Shown in pieces: positions 1-7,927 of a DNA stretch of 10,431 bases (positions are counted from its first letter, which is position 1; each line of letters opens with the position of its first letter). The DNA comes from Euperipatoides rowelli (taxonomy: Eukaryota; Onychophora; Udeonychophora; Euonychophora; Peripatopsidae), in NCBI GenBank assembly GCA_003024985.2, contig PXIH01S0000864.1; one strand, written 5' to 3'. Under the pieces are notes generated by a model. It searched no databases. It had not been told where the DNA came from and worked only from the letters and a program-made list of their open reading frames with translations. The position numbers and the translations under genes were made by a program.

Positions 1-186
1 TTTTTTATGTTAACTGGACGTTATGTTGACTGATTTGATAAGCTTTTTTTAAAGCTTAACTGGATGTTATGTTGACTGATTTGATAAGCTTTTTTAGGTC
101 AACTGGACGTTATGTTGACTGATTTGCTAAGCTTTTTTAGGTTATCTGGACGTTATGTTGACCGATTTGCTAAGCTTTTTTTTAGC
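1..186. repeat. Minisatellite, 43-46 bp unit, about four copies
   Basis: Four near-identical units start at about 12, 58, 101 and 144, giving spacings of 46, 43 and 43 bp. Each carries the core GGACGTTATGTTGAC (GGATG in the second unit), then a GATTTG-TAAGC block and a T run; every unit contains AAGCTT. A fifth unit after 184 is recognisable only for a few bases (TTGACGTTTATTGA). The array already runs at base 1, so it probably continues upstream. The units differ by a few substitutions and by T-run length, typical of a minisatellite. The frames open across it are products of the repeat and look non-coding. Confidence 0.9.
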
Positions 187-257
187 TTGACGTTTATTGA
201 TTACCGTACTTTGATTTTAGAAACTTTTTTTTTATACAATTTCCCGGATGTATGCCT

Positions 258-720
258 TAAAGAAATACTGGCTTGGGATCTTGTGATCAGGTTGCATCAG
301 TAGGTGACAATAGTGGTGAACTAAGCCAACAGGAAATCAGTAATTTTCCTGAGAGTCCAATGCATTTTTTTACTGTACACTCACTATTGCTTACAATGGA
401 GATATTTTATTCACTATAATGAAACATAGATTCAAATATCGAAAAAACAGTACAAATTACTGTGGTTTGTTATGGTGAAAATCCATATATCGAACATTTG
501 TGTAAAGAGGGATTAGTGTATTCTGAATCCAGAGTTCAGTAAAATTAAAAAAAAACCTGGAGATGTTCTATTACCGTAATGGGACGAATTTTTGAAAAAT
601 TCTTATCAAAAGCACCAGGATAAATTAGTACCCATAATGTTCAAATACAAAATGGAGAACGTATTCACATATTTACATGTGCCAAATATGCAATCTTTAT
701 TTTAAAAAAAAAATATGTCG
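258..720 (+). pseudogene. Possible decayed coding remnant, unidentified
   Basis: One plus-strand frame is open from 261 to 419, interrupted by TAA-TGA, then open again in the same frame from 426 to 537. After the A-run at 545-555 the coding-like frame shifts by one and continues to about 702 with one internal stop at 577. The predicted residues (for example GELSQQEISNFPESP, then CYGENPYIEHLCKEGL) are more mixed than the Lys/Ile/Phe/Asn-rich text usual for random A+T-rich DNA. There is no convincing start codon, no splice signals and no family I recognise. It could be a fragment of an old transposon or processed gene, or chance. It lies on the strand opposite to the two exons, inside the presumed downstream intron. 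Confidence 0.22.
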
Positions 721-1081
721 CCTTCAGACAAGATTTTATATTTGAAAGCTTTGTAATGCAAATTGTGACGTCAATGTATATCTTTAGGATTAGATCTAGT
801 TAAACTAAAAGAAATATTTTGTAAATAATAAATATGTCGTTCTATTTCCACTTAAATCTACTATTTATTTTATTTTAACTGATAGCCTATACATGTACAT
901 TTCTTAGTTTACTTATTGTTTTATTTAGTCATTAAAATTGTCTAATAAAAGCTGAACTGTGATAATTAACATAACAGACAACCATCAATTTAATTGATAA
1001 TACCTTGGTTTACATAATATTGTCTTTAATTAGCCTATAAGTTTAAAATAAGTTGATTACGTAGTGATTAAAGATACGCAA

Positions 1082-1171
1082 AGGTGAATGATTTGTAAGT
1101 TTTAAAAAGAAATAAGGAATTCTGCAATAGCTAATTAGCTAATAGCAAGCTATTGGAGATTTTATTCACCT
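1082..1171. repeat. Inverted repeat with palindromic core
   Basis: The outer arms AGGTGAAT (1082-1089) and ATTCACCT (1164-1171) are perfect complements. Inside, CAATAGCT and AGCTATTG pair again, and the interior contains the 14-bp palindrome TAGCTAATTAGCTA. The whole could fold into a broken hairpin of about 90 nt. It may be a degenerate miniature transposon; no target duplication is evident. Confidence 0.5.
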
Positions 1172-1187
1172 ATCGTCCAGTTTTATT

Positions 1188-1276
1188 ATGCTCTGAATGC
1201 GCGATTTTAATCTAAACTTTATTCTGACATCAGTTCAGTTTGTTAATCTGTGAAAGGAACTGATCTTTCAGAGCAT
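1188..1276. repeat. Nested inverted repeat
   Basis: ATGCTCTGAA at 1188-1197 is perfectly complementary to TTCAGAGCAT at 1267-1276. Nested inside, ATCAGTTC (1229-1236) pairs with GAACTGAT (1257-1264). The two stems are co-linear and would form an extended hairpin of 89 nt with one large asymmetric bulge on the left. It sits only 16 bp from the 1082-1171 inverted repeat, so the two may be parts of one decayed element. Confidence 0.5.
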
Positions 1277-1911
1277 GATTCAAGAGTTTTTTTTTTTTTA
1301 ATCAAATAGGCTATATAGACACTGTAAATATTTCATGGAGTTAGGATTCAAACAAATTATCCAAAAAATCAACTAAGCTGATTAGAATACTATTTAATAA
1401 CTTCAAATAAATTAGGAACTATTTATTTAATCATGGGAAAAACGAATAGATTACTTATAGAACTGGTAATGGAGAAAGTATTTAATATGCGGTGGAAGGG
1501 GTTAGAGTAGTTTGAAAATTCTATAACTATTCCCAGAACATTATAGGCATATTTGTTAGGTCAAGACATGTTTTTTTTTTTAAAAAAAAAAACTGTAGTC
1601 TAGGCCTAATTATAATTTTTACAAACTCTTGGCCAAATGGGAAAAATATTCTAACCCTACCCCGCTAACAACTTTTGGATCCATTGTAACTACCATAGCC
1701 TACCCTAAAGAGGAAGGAGAGTGAATTCAAGCAAAAAAAAAAAATATTAACTGATGCAAAATAATATCAAACATAGTACAGATGATTAATAGAAAAAAAA
1801 GTATTAAAATATTTAAGCTGAAATTAAATTTCTATACATAAAGAATCCTATTCCTAAATGTTATAACAGTTGATTTTTTAAAAAAAGATATGGTACTTCA
1901 TCAAGTCCTAC

Positions 1912-2094
1912 CTTCAGATTCTGCAGAGGATTTTAATGGTTCTAATTCAACAGGTGAGGAAGTAGATGTCGGCTGAAAATGGTACTCAATTACTTCCTCA
2001 CGATAGCAGGGTGAAGTTGTTTTGGGCTTTTCCTCAATTACAATTTCCTCACGGAAACAGTGTCCACCCGTTTTTGGCGTTTTGTCCTCAGAAT
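1912..2094 (-). CDS. Internal exon (183 nt, phase 1-1) of an unidentified protein
   Basis: On the minus strand this segment is preceded by a pyrimidine-rich acceptor (CTGTTTTTACATCCTTTGTTAG) and followed by a donor, CTGAAG|GTAGGA. The frame is open through the exon and stops four codons past the donor start (TGA), as expected of an intron. Both ends fall after the first base of a codon, so the exon is symmetric. It encodes about 61 residues, acidic and Ser/Thr/Pro-rich with no hydrophobic segment. Two copies of an imperfect repeat are visible at about residues 4-21 and 22-37: K-T/P-K-T...C-F/Y-R-E-E-(I)-V-I-E. The DNA shows the duplication too, with CGTGAGGAA followed by GTAATTGAG twice, 51 bp apart between the arginine codons. 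The composition suggests a disordered linker or tail. I do not recognise the protein. The frame also runs upstream to an ATG at 2209, but that part is low in coding character and lies across the acceptor, so I read it as intron. Confidence 0.68.
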
Positions 2095-3359
2095 CTAACA
2101 AAGGATGTAAAAACAGATTGTTTGCCACTGCACATTTGATAATTTGACATGAGGATAAGAACAATAAATTGAAAAGGTAATTATGCAAATGGCTGGAATG
2201 CAGCTTCATTCTTTGCAGTAGAAATATAAAATTTTAGTCACGTAACAATAGTGTAGAGCTGAATAAATAACAATGTTTTAGGTATCTTAGGTGAACTTAA
2301 AAACATGCAACAATGCTTTAGTAAATATTCTTTGCTGGGACTATCTTAAAGGGTGAAGGGAATGTGTTAAAGAGGGTAAGGTATCATCGTGATGACCCTT
2401 AAGGTAAAAATGATTTCATAAAATTTAATATGTAGAAAGTTTAAATTTATTATTTCAAACTAGCTACTGGATACAAAACAGAAATAGCAGACATTTTTAA
2501 AGAACTTAGTGTTTTATTACACAGAAATGAAAATTCAGTACTGGTATGCTAATAATATATTACCACAATTCCAAAAGTTTCAATTTTGACAACTTCGTAG
2601 AACAATTTTGTATGCCAAATCAAGTTTCCCTATAAGCATAGATTTATAAAAATTCAGGATAGAGAAGGGAGGGGGGTTTTAAATAATCAAATTCACAATT
2701 AATCCATTTTTGATGCATTATTTTAGCCTTTAATTTACAGTATGTTCACAGGGGCCATAAACTAATAAATACACTGTAGGCTACTTAAATAATTCATATT
2801 AAAACCATCCCTGATTTTAATATACAACAGTAAAAGCTTTATTATCTGGCATGAATGAGAAATTTCTCATGCTTATCTGAGAGTTAATAAAACTTGCTTT
2901 TTTCATTGACAAACAAAAACAATTTTCTTCTAATTTTAGTTTAAATTTAAATTATAGTAGAAACAGTCCTTGTTAACAATTCGGACTTGGGAATTTTAAT
3001 TCATCGAGTTTTTTTTTTTTTAAGTCTAATTGATTTAAAAAGAGAAATGGCAAATTTTGTATCTGCAAAATTAATTTTAATTCCCAAAAATTTTAAAGAC
3101 ACAACATTCATTTTATAAGATGTAATTCGGATTTTTTTGGCACTGATTTAATAAATAATAATGAAAAAAATATTTTTTTAAAATATTTATTTATGAAGCA
3201 AAGCTTGAATTCAGATTTATTTTAGAAGAAAAAAATTAAAGAAATTGTTTTAATTTTCTACTGTCTGAAAATAATTCATGAAGACCTTGATAGAAGACTC
3301 ATATATGAAAATATAGCCTACTTTGGTGCATTTTCACAAACAAATATAAGTTTATTTAT

Positions 3360-4039
3360 TTAAAGGTCAAATGTAACAGATTTTTTACTAAAAAAAAATA
3401 TTGATTTCCAAAATTTTTTACTAAAAAAAATACAGTATCTAGCTTACCAGAAAAAAAAAAAATTACGGTAAATAAAAAAAAATAGTTCAGCAGAATTATT
3501 TATAATTCAAATTTTACAATTACACCTTTAAAAAAAGATTGTCTACTGTATATGCTTGGGGAGATATTTTGTTACGTCATTGTTCAGAGACGAATAGAGC
3601 TTGCTATACTAAACTATAGAATATTTGCTATCTTTGTCAGCTAAGGCTGGAAATCCTGTAAATAGTTGTAAAAAAATCATACGGTAATCAGATTCATTCT
3701 TTGTGCTATTATGGTCCAATTTTTTTTTTTTTTTTAAAAAATCAAAATGAACTTTAATACAAACGGAACATATTTCTATTTAGCCTACATGATAAATCAT
3801 TACGAAGAAAACAGCTGTAGAAACAGTATCGTCAAATTAATCTCGGACTCCCCCAAAAATTTTAAAGCTTCCTTTTGTAATCTCAGACGGGTAAGAATAT
3901 TCTTAATCTTATCTTTAGATAACTTTTTTTTTTATGCATTAAAAAAATTTTTTTGTCCATTGGAATTTTTTTTTTTTGGTTAATTATCTTTGAAATTCAA
4001 TAATAAAAATTTTTAAAATCCATTACATTTGACCTTTAA
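3360..4039. mobile_element. Non-autonomous TTAA-flanked DNA transposon, Kolobok-like
   Basis: A perfect 17-bp inverted repeat, TTAAAGGTCAAATGTAA, lies at 3360-3376 and in reverse at 4023-4039. It parses as TTAA target duplications flanking 13-bp ends that begin AGGTCAAATG. The similarity between arms continues imperfectly inward: left CAGATTTTTTA...TATTGATTTCCAAA resembles the right arm read in reverse. TTAA duplications with ends beginning purine-purine-G are known for Kolobok elements; piggyBac also uses TTAA but its ends usually start CCC. The 680-bp body has no transposase frame. A plus-strand frame at 3747-3983 is mostly translated T-runs. It is inserted in the presumed intron and is probably mobilised in trans, if at all. 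Confidence 0.75.
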
Positions 4040-4695
4040 TAAGACTTGATAGAGCATTCTTGTTCATTACATGTCACCATGCCAGATAAAAAAAAGCTTT
4101 ACCTGTAACTTCGATTTCAGGCTTCTTAGCTAAACATTTAAAAAAAAAAAAAAAGTCCACAAATCAAAACCAAATATCCTTTCCCAATCCACCAATAAGT
4201 AAATAAAAATTGACCCAACTTCAGATTCTACAAATTTCTTCTAGAGTAAACAACCATTTACCACTATAAAGCCTTGAAAATACTGCTAATATCAAGACAT
4301 AATCAAATATTTACCTGTCTACAACTAATAAGAAAGATTTATAAAACTGGAAATTGCTAGGTTTTGTTAATGGACTTGCAAATTGCTTTTCACCAAAATA
4401 GAATAAATCTTTATTAAAAAGCTAGTCTAAATAATTTAATAATCAGAAGCCACTAAACATAAAATGTGAAAATAAATAAGACTAAGAATCCTAATAGACT
4501 AATGAGAATAGGCTGAGGTCATTGTGCAGTGATTTTTTTAAAAAAAATATTTGTTTCATCTCCTTTTCATTAGTTAAACCTGATTTTGAAACAAGGGTGC
4601 TGGAATCCTGTCTGGCTTCAGCTCTCCAAATAGTTTCTTAACTCCGCCCTAGCTTGAGGACAAATTAAAATATGAATCTTTTAGTTACTCTACAC

Positions 4696-4775
4696 CAGGG
4701 GTTCCAACCATTTTATACGATAGACACCTAGAGCTCAATCTAAAAAACCGGAAAGGCGGCGGGCACCATCTATAT
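4696..4775 (+). mobile_element. hAT-like transposon left end (fragment)
   Basis: CAGGGGTTCCAACCATTTT at 4696 matches the general form of hAT superfamily termini (CAGNGGTTCCCAACC), and is followed by the GC-richer GGCGGCGGGCACC block often seen just inside such ends. The 8 bp before it (CTCTACAC) would be the target duplication. I found no matching right end (GGAACCCCTG-like) within the window, so the element is truncated or its other end has decayed. The right border is unknown; the moderately GC-rich sequence to about 4930 may also belong to it. Confidence 0.5.
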
Positions 4776-5082
4776 TTTCCGTAATGACAAAAATAGATGT
4801 GCAGATGTAAAAAACGCTGTAGAATCTGGATTGTATTGCCTGAATTTAGACAAATTCTCTAACTATCCCCACCATTACTCAATTCGGCTGTCTGCGTGCA
4901 TTGCACTCAAGTTCGTCCATGTTGTATCATAATTAAATTAGCGCAACAGTTTTATTCAGATCATAACATTTTATATTTTTTTAAGTAGGCTACAGTGCCA
5001 TATATAAACATGTGTAGTACGATGTACATCATTAGATACTGTCTTTGCTTAAAAAGCAATCTGGAATTTTTGTTACCGTAGG

Positions 5083-5103
5083 TTTTTTTTTTTTTTTTTT
5101 TTT
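5083..5103. repeat. T21 homopolymer
   Basis: An uninterrupted run of 21 T follows TTACCGTAGG. It is the longest homopolymer in the window and is a likely site of length variation or sequencing error. It could be the reversed poly(A) tail of a retroposed sequence on the minus strand, but nothing downstream of it on that strand supports a specific SINE or LINE. Confidence 0.85.
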
Positions 5104-5197
5104 AAAGACATATAGGCATATATCACATACGATTGGAGCAAAAAATTTCATTTTCCATCAAAATGTATTTCAGTTAGCTCTGGCCCCAATGTAATGA

Positions 5198-5285
5198 AAT
5201 CTTAATTTGCAGAGCAATAATAGCACTCTACACAAAGATAGACCATTTCAGTGGACAGATGAATACAAATTTGCTTTGGAAACAG
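5198..5285 (+). pseudogene. Ty3/gypsy-like RT/RNase H junction fragment (relic)
   Basis: After tandem stops at 5192-5197 the frame is open up to the edge of the 1.9-kb element at 5286. It contains DRPFQWTDEYKFALET (5237-5284). This resembles the conserved P-F-x-W-T-x-E-x-x-x-A-F-x-x-L-K segment that links the reverse transcriptase and RNase H domains of Ty3/gypsy-type polyproteins: Trp, Thr, Glu, the Ala seven residues after Trp and the following Thr all fall in register. Only about 29 codons remain, and there is no LTR, protease, RT YXDD box or integrase motif nearby. TTTGCAG just before 5213 could also be a splice acceptor, so a host exon is an alternative; no good donor follows. The match is from memory of the motif. 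Confidence 0.42.
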
Positions 5286-5296
5286 TAGGGGAGAGA

Positions 5297-5312
5297 GGGG
5301 CAGTTTCATACA
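5297..5312 (+). repeat. 16-bp iterated motif, copy 1 (in left terminal repeat)
   Basis: GGGGCAGTTTCATACA forms the inner part of the left terminal repeat. Other copies lie at 5645-5660 and 5668-5683 (GGGGCACTTTCATACA, plus), 6975-6990 and 6997-7012 (minus, one or two changes), 7017-7032 (plus, exact) and 7179-7192 (minus, in the right terminal repeat). Iterated subterminal motifs of this kind are often transposase binding sites; that role is inferred. Confidence 0.8.
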
Positions 5313-5644
5313 CATTTCCCTCCATGAGAGGAGAAAGGTAGCCATTATGTGTTGACAGGAAGTTTTTTAGAAATTAGCTACTGTACATCCTCAGAGAAAA
5401 GCATTGTATTTTGCTCAATCCATTGTGAAAAAAAGCATTAAAAGTTGATTTTGTTAATGAAAAGTGATTTTTGGGGTTCAGCGAGTAAAACCTGGCAAGT
5501 ACCATTATTTTTTGGTTAATTTAGTTGCATTATTAGTTCATTACAAACTATAATCTGTATTCTAAATATCCTGTTAACATGAGCACTTAAGTATAACCTA
5601 AAAGAAAGCCATGTGGTCTTTTGTAAACTTAGTAGCTTACATGT

Positions 5645-5683
5645 GGGGCACTTTCATACAATGTGAAGGGGCACTTTCATACA
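5645..5683 (+). repeat. 16-bp iterated motif, two tandem copies
   Basis: GGGGCACTTTCATACA occurs at 5645-5660 and again, identical, at 5668-5683, with a 7-bp spacer. It differs from the terminal-repeat copy by one base. This is the left subterminal pair and is mirrored by the minus-strand pair at 6975-7012. Confidence 0.85.
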
Positions 5684-6043
5684 GACTTTTTTTGTGGTAT
5701 ACAAAATTATTTTATAATATTAAAATAATTTTAATTGCATAAAAATACTTTAAATCTACACTTTTGAATGATTTATCACTTAAGATTCATAATAATTAGA
5801 GACAAAGTAAAAAAAGAATTCTGCCAAACACCCCTGAAAAGAGCAGAATTGAAAAGATGGAAAAATGTAAACAAGAAAAGAACCTAAAAGTTATCAAAAG
5901 AAAAACAATAAAAAATTATTTTCAGCTAAACATTTAAAGTGAAGGCCTAATGGTGATGATGATTCAAATATCGGTAGTGACAAAAGTATGGTAGTGACAA
6001 GTGGTGAGAGTGAAATGGAATTAGCGATAAAAATGACAAAGTG

Positions 6044-6200
6044 CTCAAATTAGATTGAACAGTCAAAAACCCTACATGGTTTGTGCCCCCCCCCCTCTCA
6101 AGGGCCGAATGTCATTTTTCACCTGTGATGAGACATATAGAGGGTAAGACCTTTCTGTTGATACCTCAATCATATTTTTGCATCAAGCCATTTTCTCAAA
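6044..6200 (+). repeat. Internal inverted module, left copy
   Basis: This segment is the reverse complement of 6605-6754 at roughly four in five positions by eye. Landmarks in order are CTCAAATTA, ACAGTCAAA, ACCCTACATG, a C-rich tract, CCTGTGATGAGACATA, GGTAAGA, TTGATACCTC and CATATTTTT. The 400-bp spacer between the copies could be a loop. The similarity to the reversed right copy is clear enough that the two must share one origin. Confidence 0.8.
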
Positions 6201-6604
6201 ACAGTTTGAACGGTAAAAAAAACCCTTATAGAATTTAATATATAGCTTAGATAATTAATATAAATTTTTATTGCTTTAAAAACTATTTTTCCCTTTATAA
6301 GTCTTTCTTAAATATTGATACCCGTATAATGAACTTTAATTTGCTAAGGAATAAAAAAAATTACATTGCTTAAGTTGAAATAACTATGTGTAGCCTACAA
6401 ATTGTAAGTCTAAGTGGAAGTTTAGTAAAAATGTCGGACAATGCAATCTCACATGATCCTTATCAGTGAAAAATAATTTATTTCTGTCACTTGTCTCAAA
6501 AAAACTAACTCTAAATTCGAAATTATATTTTTTCTTCAATTCTACCCATAATTTTCTCTTTTTTTAGAAAACTCTAGTTGGCCTACTCTACTAAAACAAA
6601 GTCC

Positions 6605-6754
6605 AATGAAGAACGGGTTGACGTAAAAATATGAGAGGTATCAAAAGAAAGCTCTTACCATCTATGTCTCATCACAGGCGAAAAATAACAGTTGGCCCAT
6701 GGTGGTGGGGGGCACAACGCATGTAGGGTATTTGACTGTGCGATGTAATTTGAG
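6605..6754 (-). repeat. Internal inverted module, right copy
   Basis: This is the complementary partner of 6044-6200, with the order reversed: GTATCAAAAG, TCTTACC, TATGTCTCATCACAGG, a G-rich tract GGTGGTGGGGGGCACAA, ATGTAGGGT and TTTGACTGT. The minus-strand reading frame found here is a by-product of the module. Confidence 0.8.
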
Positions 6755-6850
6755 AGAACGGGTCGACATAAAAATATGAATGAGGTATCAAAAGAAAGCT
6801 TAATGAGATTGGGCCAATGGTGGGAGGGGGGGGGGCACAAACCACGAAGG
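6752..6850 (-). repeat. Shortened direct copy of the internal module
   Basis: Starting at GAGAACGGGTCGACATAAAA, this repeats the beginning of the 6605-6754 module (GAACGGGTTGACGTAAAA), continues with GAGGTATCAAAAGAAAGCT, skips the TCTCATCACAGG part, and resumes with TTGGGCCAATGGTGGG and a G-rich tract ending GGCACAA. It abuts the previous copy, so it is a tandem duplication with an internal deletion of about 30-40 bp. Confidence 0.8.
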
Positions 6851-6996
6851 CTAAATAATGACCCAACAATGAACACCTGGGCAATGTCGGGTACTAAGCT
6901 AGTCTGAAACTGTATTTGAAAAATAAAATATTTTCTTATTTTAAAAATCAGGTGTTCATTTTTTTTCCCCACTGTGTATGAAAGTACCCCTGATTG

Positions 6997-7032
6997 TGTA
7001 CGAAACTACCCCAGCTGGGGCAGTTTCATACA
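6997..7032. repeat. 36-bp palindrome of two abutting motif copies
   Basis: Two copies of the 16-bp motif face each other around CAGCTG: TACGAAACTACCCCAG then CTGGGGCAGTTTCATA, with two mismatches between arms. This is a head-to-head join of the same sequence that forms the inner part of the terminal repeats, as though a second element end had been built inside the element. Confidence 0.8.
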
Positions 7033-7764
7033 AAATGCTTATTTTTTTTTTTTTTTACTTTTTAATTGTTCTGTTTCTGTTATGTTTACCAACCATTATT
7101 GGCTATAGATATAATACTAGAACAAAGTTTAAGGAAAATAGATAAGAAAAAATATTAAAGTTGGTTTTGTTGAATTTCTATGAAACTGCCCCACTCTCCC
7201 CTACTAGCATATGCTATTTCTCTAAATGGAAATTTATATCTGATTAATCAGTTAAGATATCTTGTTATTTAGGCTACTAAAAGTCAAGACTATCAGGACT
7301 GTTTCAGTGTTCACTAGTAGCACTGGCAGAATCAGGCAATTTAGGATGTTGCAATATTTTAACACATTTTAGCAAAAAAAAAAAAAATACACATAGGCTA
7401 CTGAATTCAACTAGTCTATTTCTATTAGAAAAAATACACATTTATACTCTTCAAATAATTATTTTTACAAAAGTAATCCAAAAAGTTTTATTTTTATCTT
7501 AATGTATAATATGATATCTAATCTAAACAAATTTGTAATCATAAAAAAATCTTAGATTTTTTTCAAAACCAGTTTTTCACTAAGCGCTCTGTTCACCGTG
7601 CATCATTGATTCAGATGAAAATAAATTTATAAAATCTATTTGTAGTCTAATAAAGAAGCTTGTTTTAATTTTCAATATCTGATCCAATTCAGCAATATTT
7701 TCTCTATTTTTTTTTTTTAAATATTTTGTCAAGTAGAGATTTTTTTTTGCAGCCAAAGTTCATT

Positions 7765-7832
7765 GGCTATATAGTGTATATTTTCTATATATACTATTAT
7801 ATATACAGTATATAAACTTACAGTATACTCTA
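7765..7832. repeat. TA-rich alternating tract
   Basis: Dense TATA/ATAT steps with short palindromes (CTATATATACTA, ATATATACAGTATATAA). It ends with ATAAACTTACAGTAT (7812-7826), a 15-mer that recurs exactly at 10344-10358 in the hairpin near the right edge of the window. This is probably simple-sequence DNA or a decayed element. Confidence 0.6.
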
Positions 7833-7927
7833 TGAAAGCTTTTTTCATTGGCCTTTATATAGAGTAATCGAAATATGTTAGTATATTATTTAGCCATCAA
7901 TTTCTTAAATAACGTATGTAATGTAGC

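Larger units (their letters stand above)
1..1911 (-). other. Partial intron downstream of the 183-nt exon
   Basis: If the 1912-2094 exon is real, everything from its donor (GT on the minus strand at 1911-1910) to base 1 is intron. It holds the minisatellite at 1-186, the weak coding trace at 258-720 and two fold-backs at 1082-1276. The stretches 720-1080 and 1280-1910 show only A+T-rich sequence with homopolymer runs, notably T11-A11 at 1571-1592 and T13 at 1287-1299. I see no further exon, RNA gene or promoter there. Confidence 0.5.
5286..7203. mobile_element. 1.9-kb non-autonomous inverted-repeat DNA element, family unassigned
   Basis: A 25-bp terminal inverted repeat, one mismatch, opens TAGGGGAGAGAGGGGCAGTT at 5286-5310 and closes in reverse at 7179-7203. 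TA at both outer edges may be the target duplication; the match extends two bases further (AG/CT), so the exact border is ambiguous. Inside are seven copies of a GGGGCASTTTCATACA motif, a 150-bp module present once inverted and once direct, and a shortened third copy. No transposase-like reading frame is present: the longest minus-strand frames (6655-6972) are translations of the repeat modules. A TA duplication would suggest Tc1/mariner-type integration, but I do not recognise these ends as a named family. The left border cuts the retrotransposon-like fragment at 5198-5285, so the insertion is younger than that relic. Confidence 0.75.

Noticed and set aside
112-303. Plus-strand reading frame of 63 codons
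   Set aside because: It starts inside the minisatellite, and its first third is the translated repeat unit and T runs. It has no coding character.
1571-1592. T11-A11 perfect palindrome as a transcription terminator
   Set aside because: T-then-A runs occur many times in this A+T-rich DNA (1877, 4536, 8100, 8446) with no gene ending near them. They look like simple sequence.
2095-2209. N-terminal extension of the 183-nt exon frame to an ATG at 2209
   Set aside because: It crosses a good acceptor site with a pyrimidine tract, and its residues look like intron translation. A start codon here would place an initiator inside the intron.
3747-3983. Plus-strand reading frame of 78 codons with an acceptor-like TTTCTATTTAG and a donor-like GGGTAAGAAT
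   Set aside because: It lies wholly inside the TTAA-flanked element, and its C-terminal third is translated T runs. Splice-like signals are expected by chance in such sequence. It would also be on the strand opposite the two supported exons.
4570-4650. Minus-strand segment reading KLFGELKPDRIPAPLF
   Set aside because: It looks coding for about 20 residues but has no polypyrimidine tract before it, an in-frame stop shortly upstream and a weak donor. It could be a repeat relic; there is not enough to annotate.
4687-5233. ACTCTACAC repeated at 4687-4695 and 5225-5233 as a possible target duplication of the hAT-like element
   Set aside because: The sequence before the second copy does not resemble the reverse of the CAGGGGTTCC end, and the second copy lies inside the retrotransposon-like reading frame. 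Probably coincidence.
6655-6972. Two overlapping minus-strand frames (105 and 70 codons)
   Set aside because: They are translations of the G-rich repeat modules of the 1.9-kb element. The Pro-rich runs come from poly-C, and no transposase motif is present.
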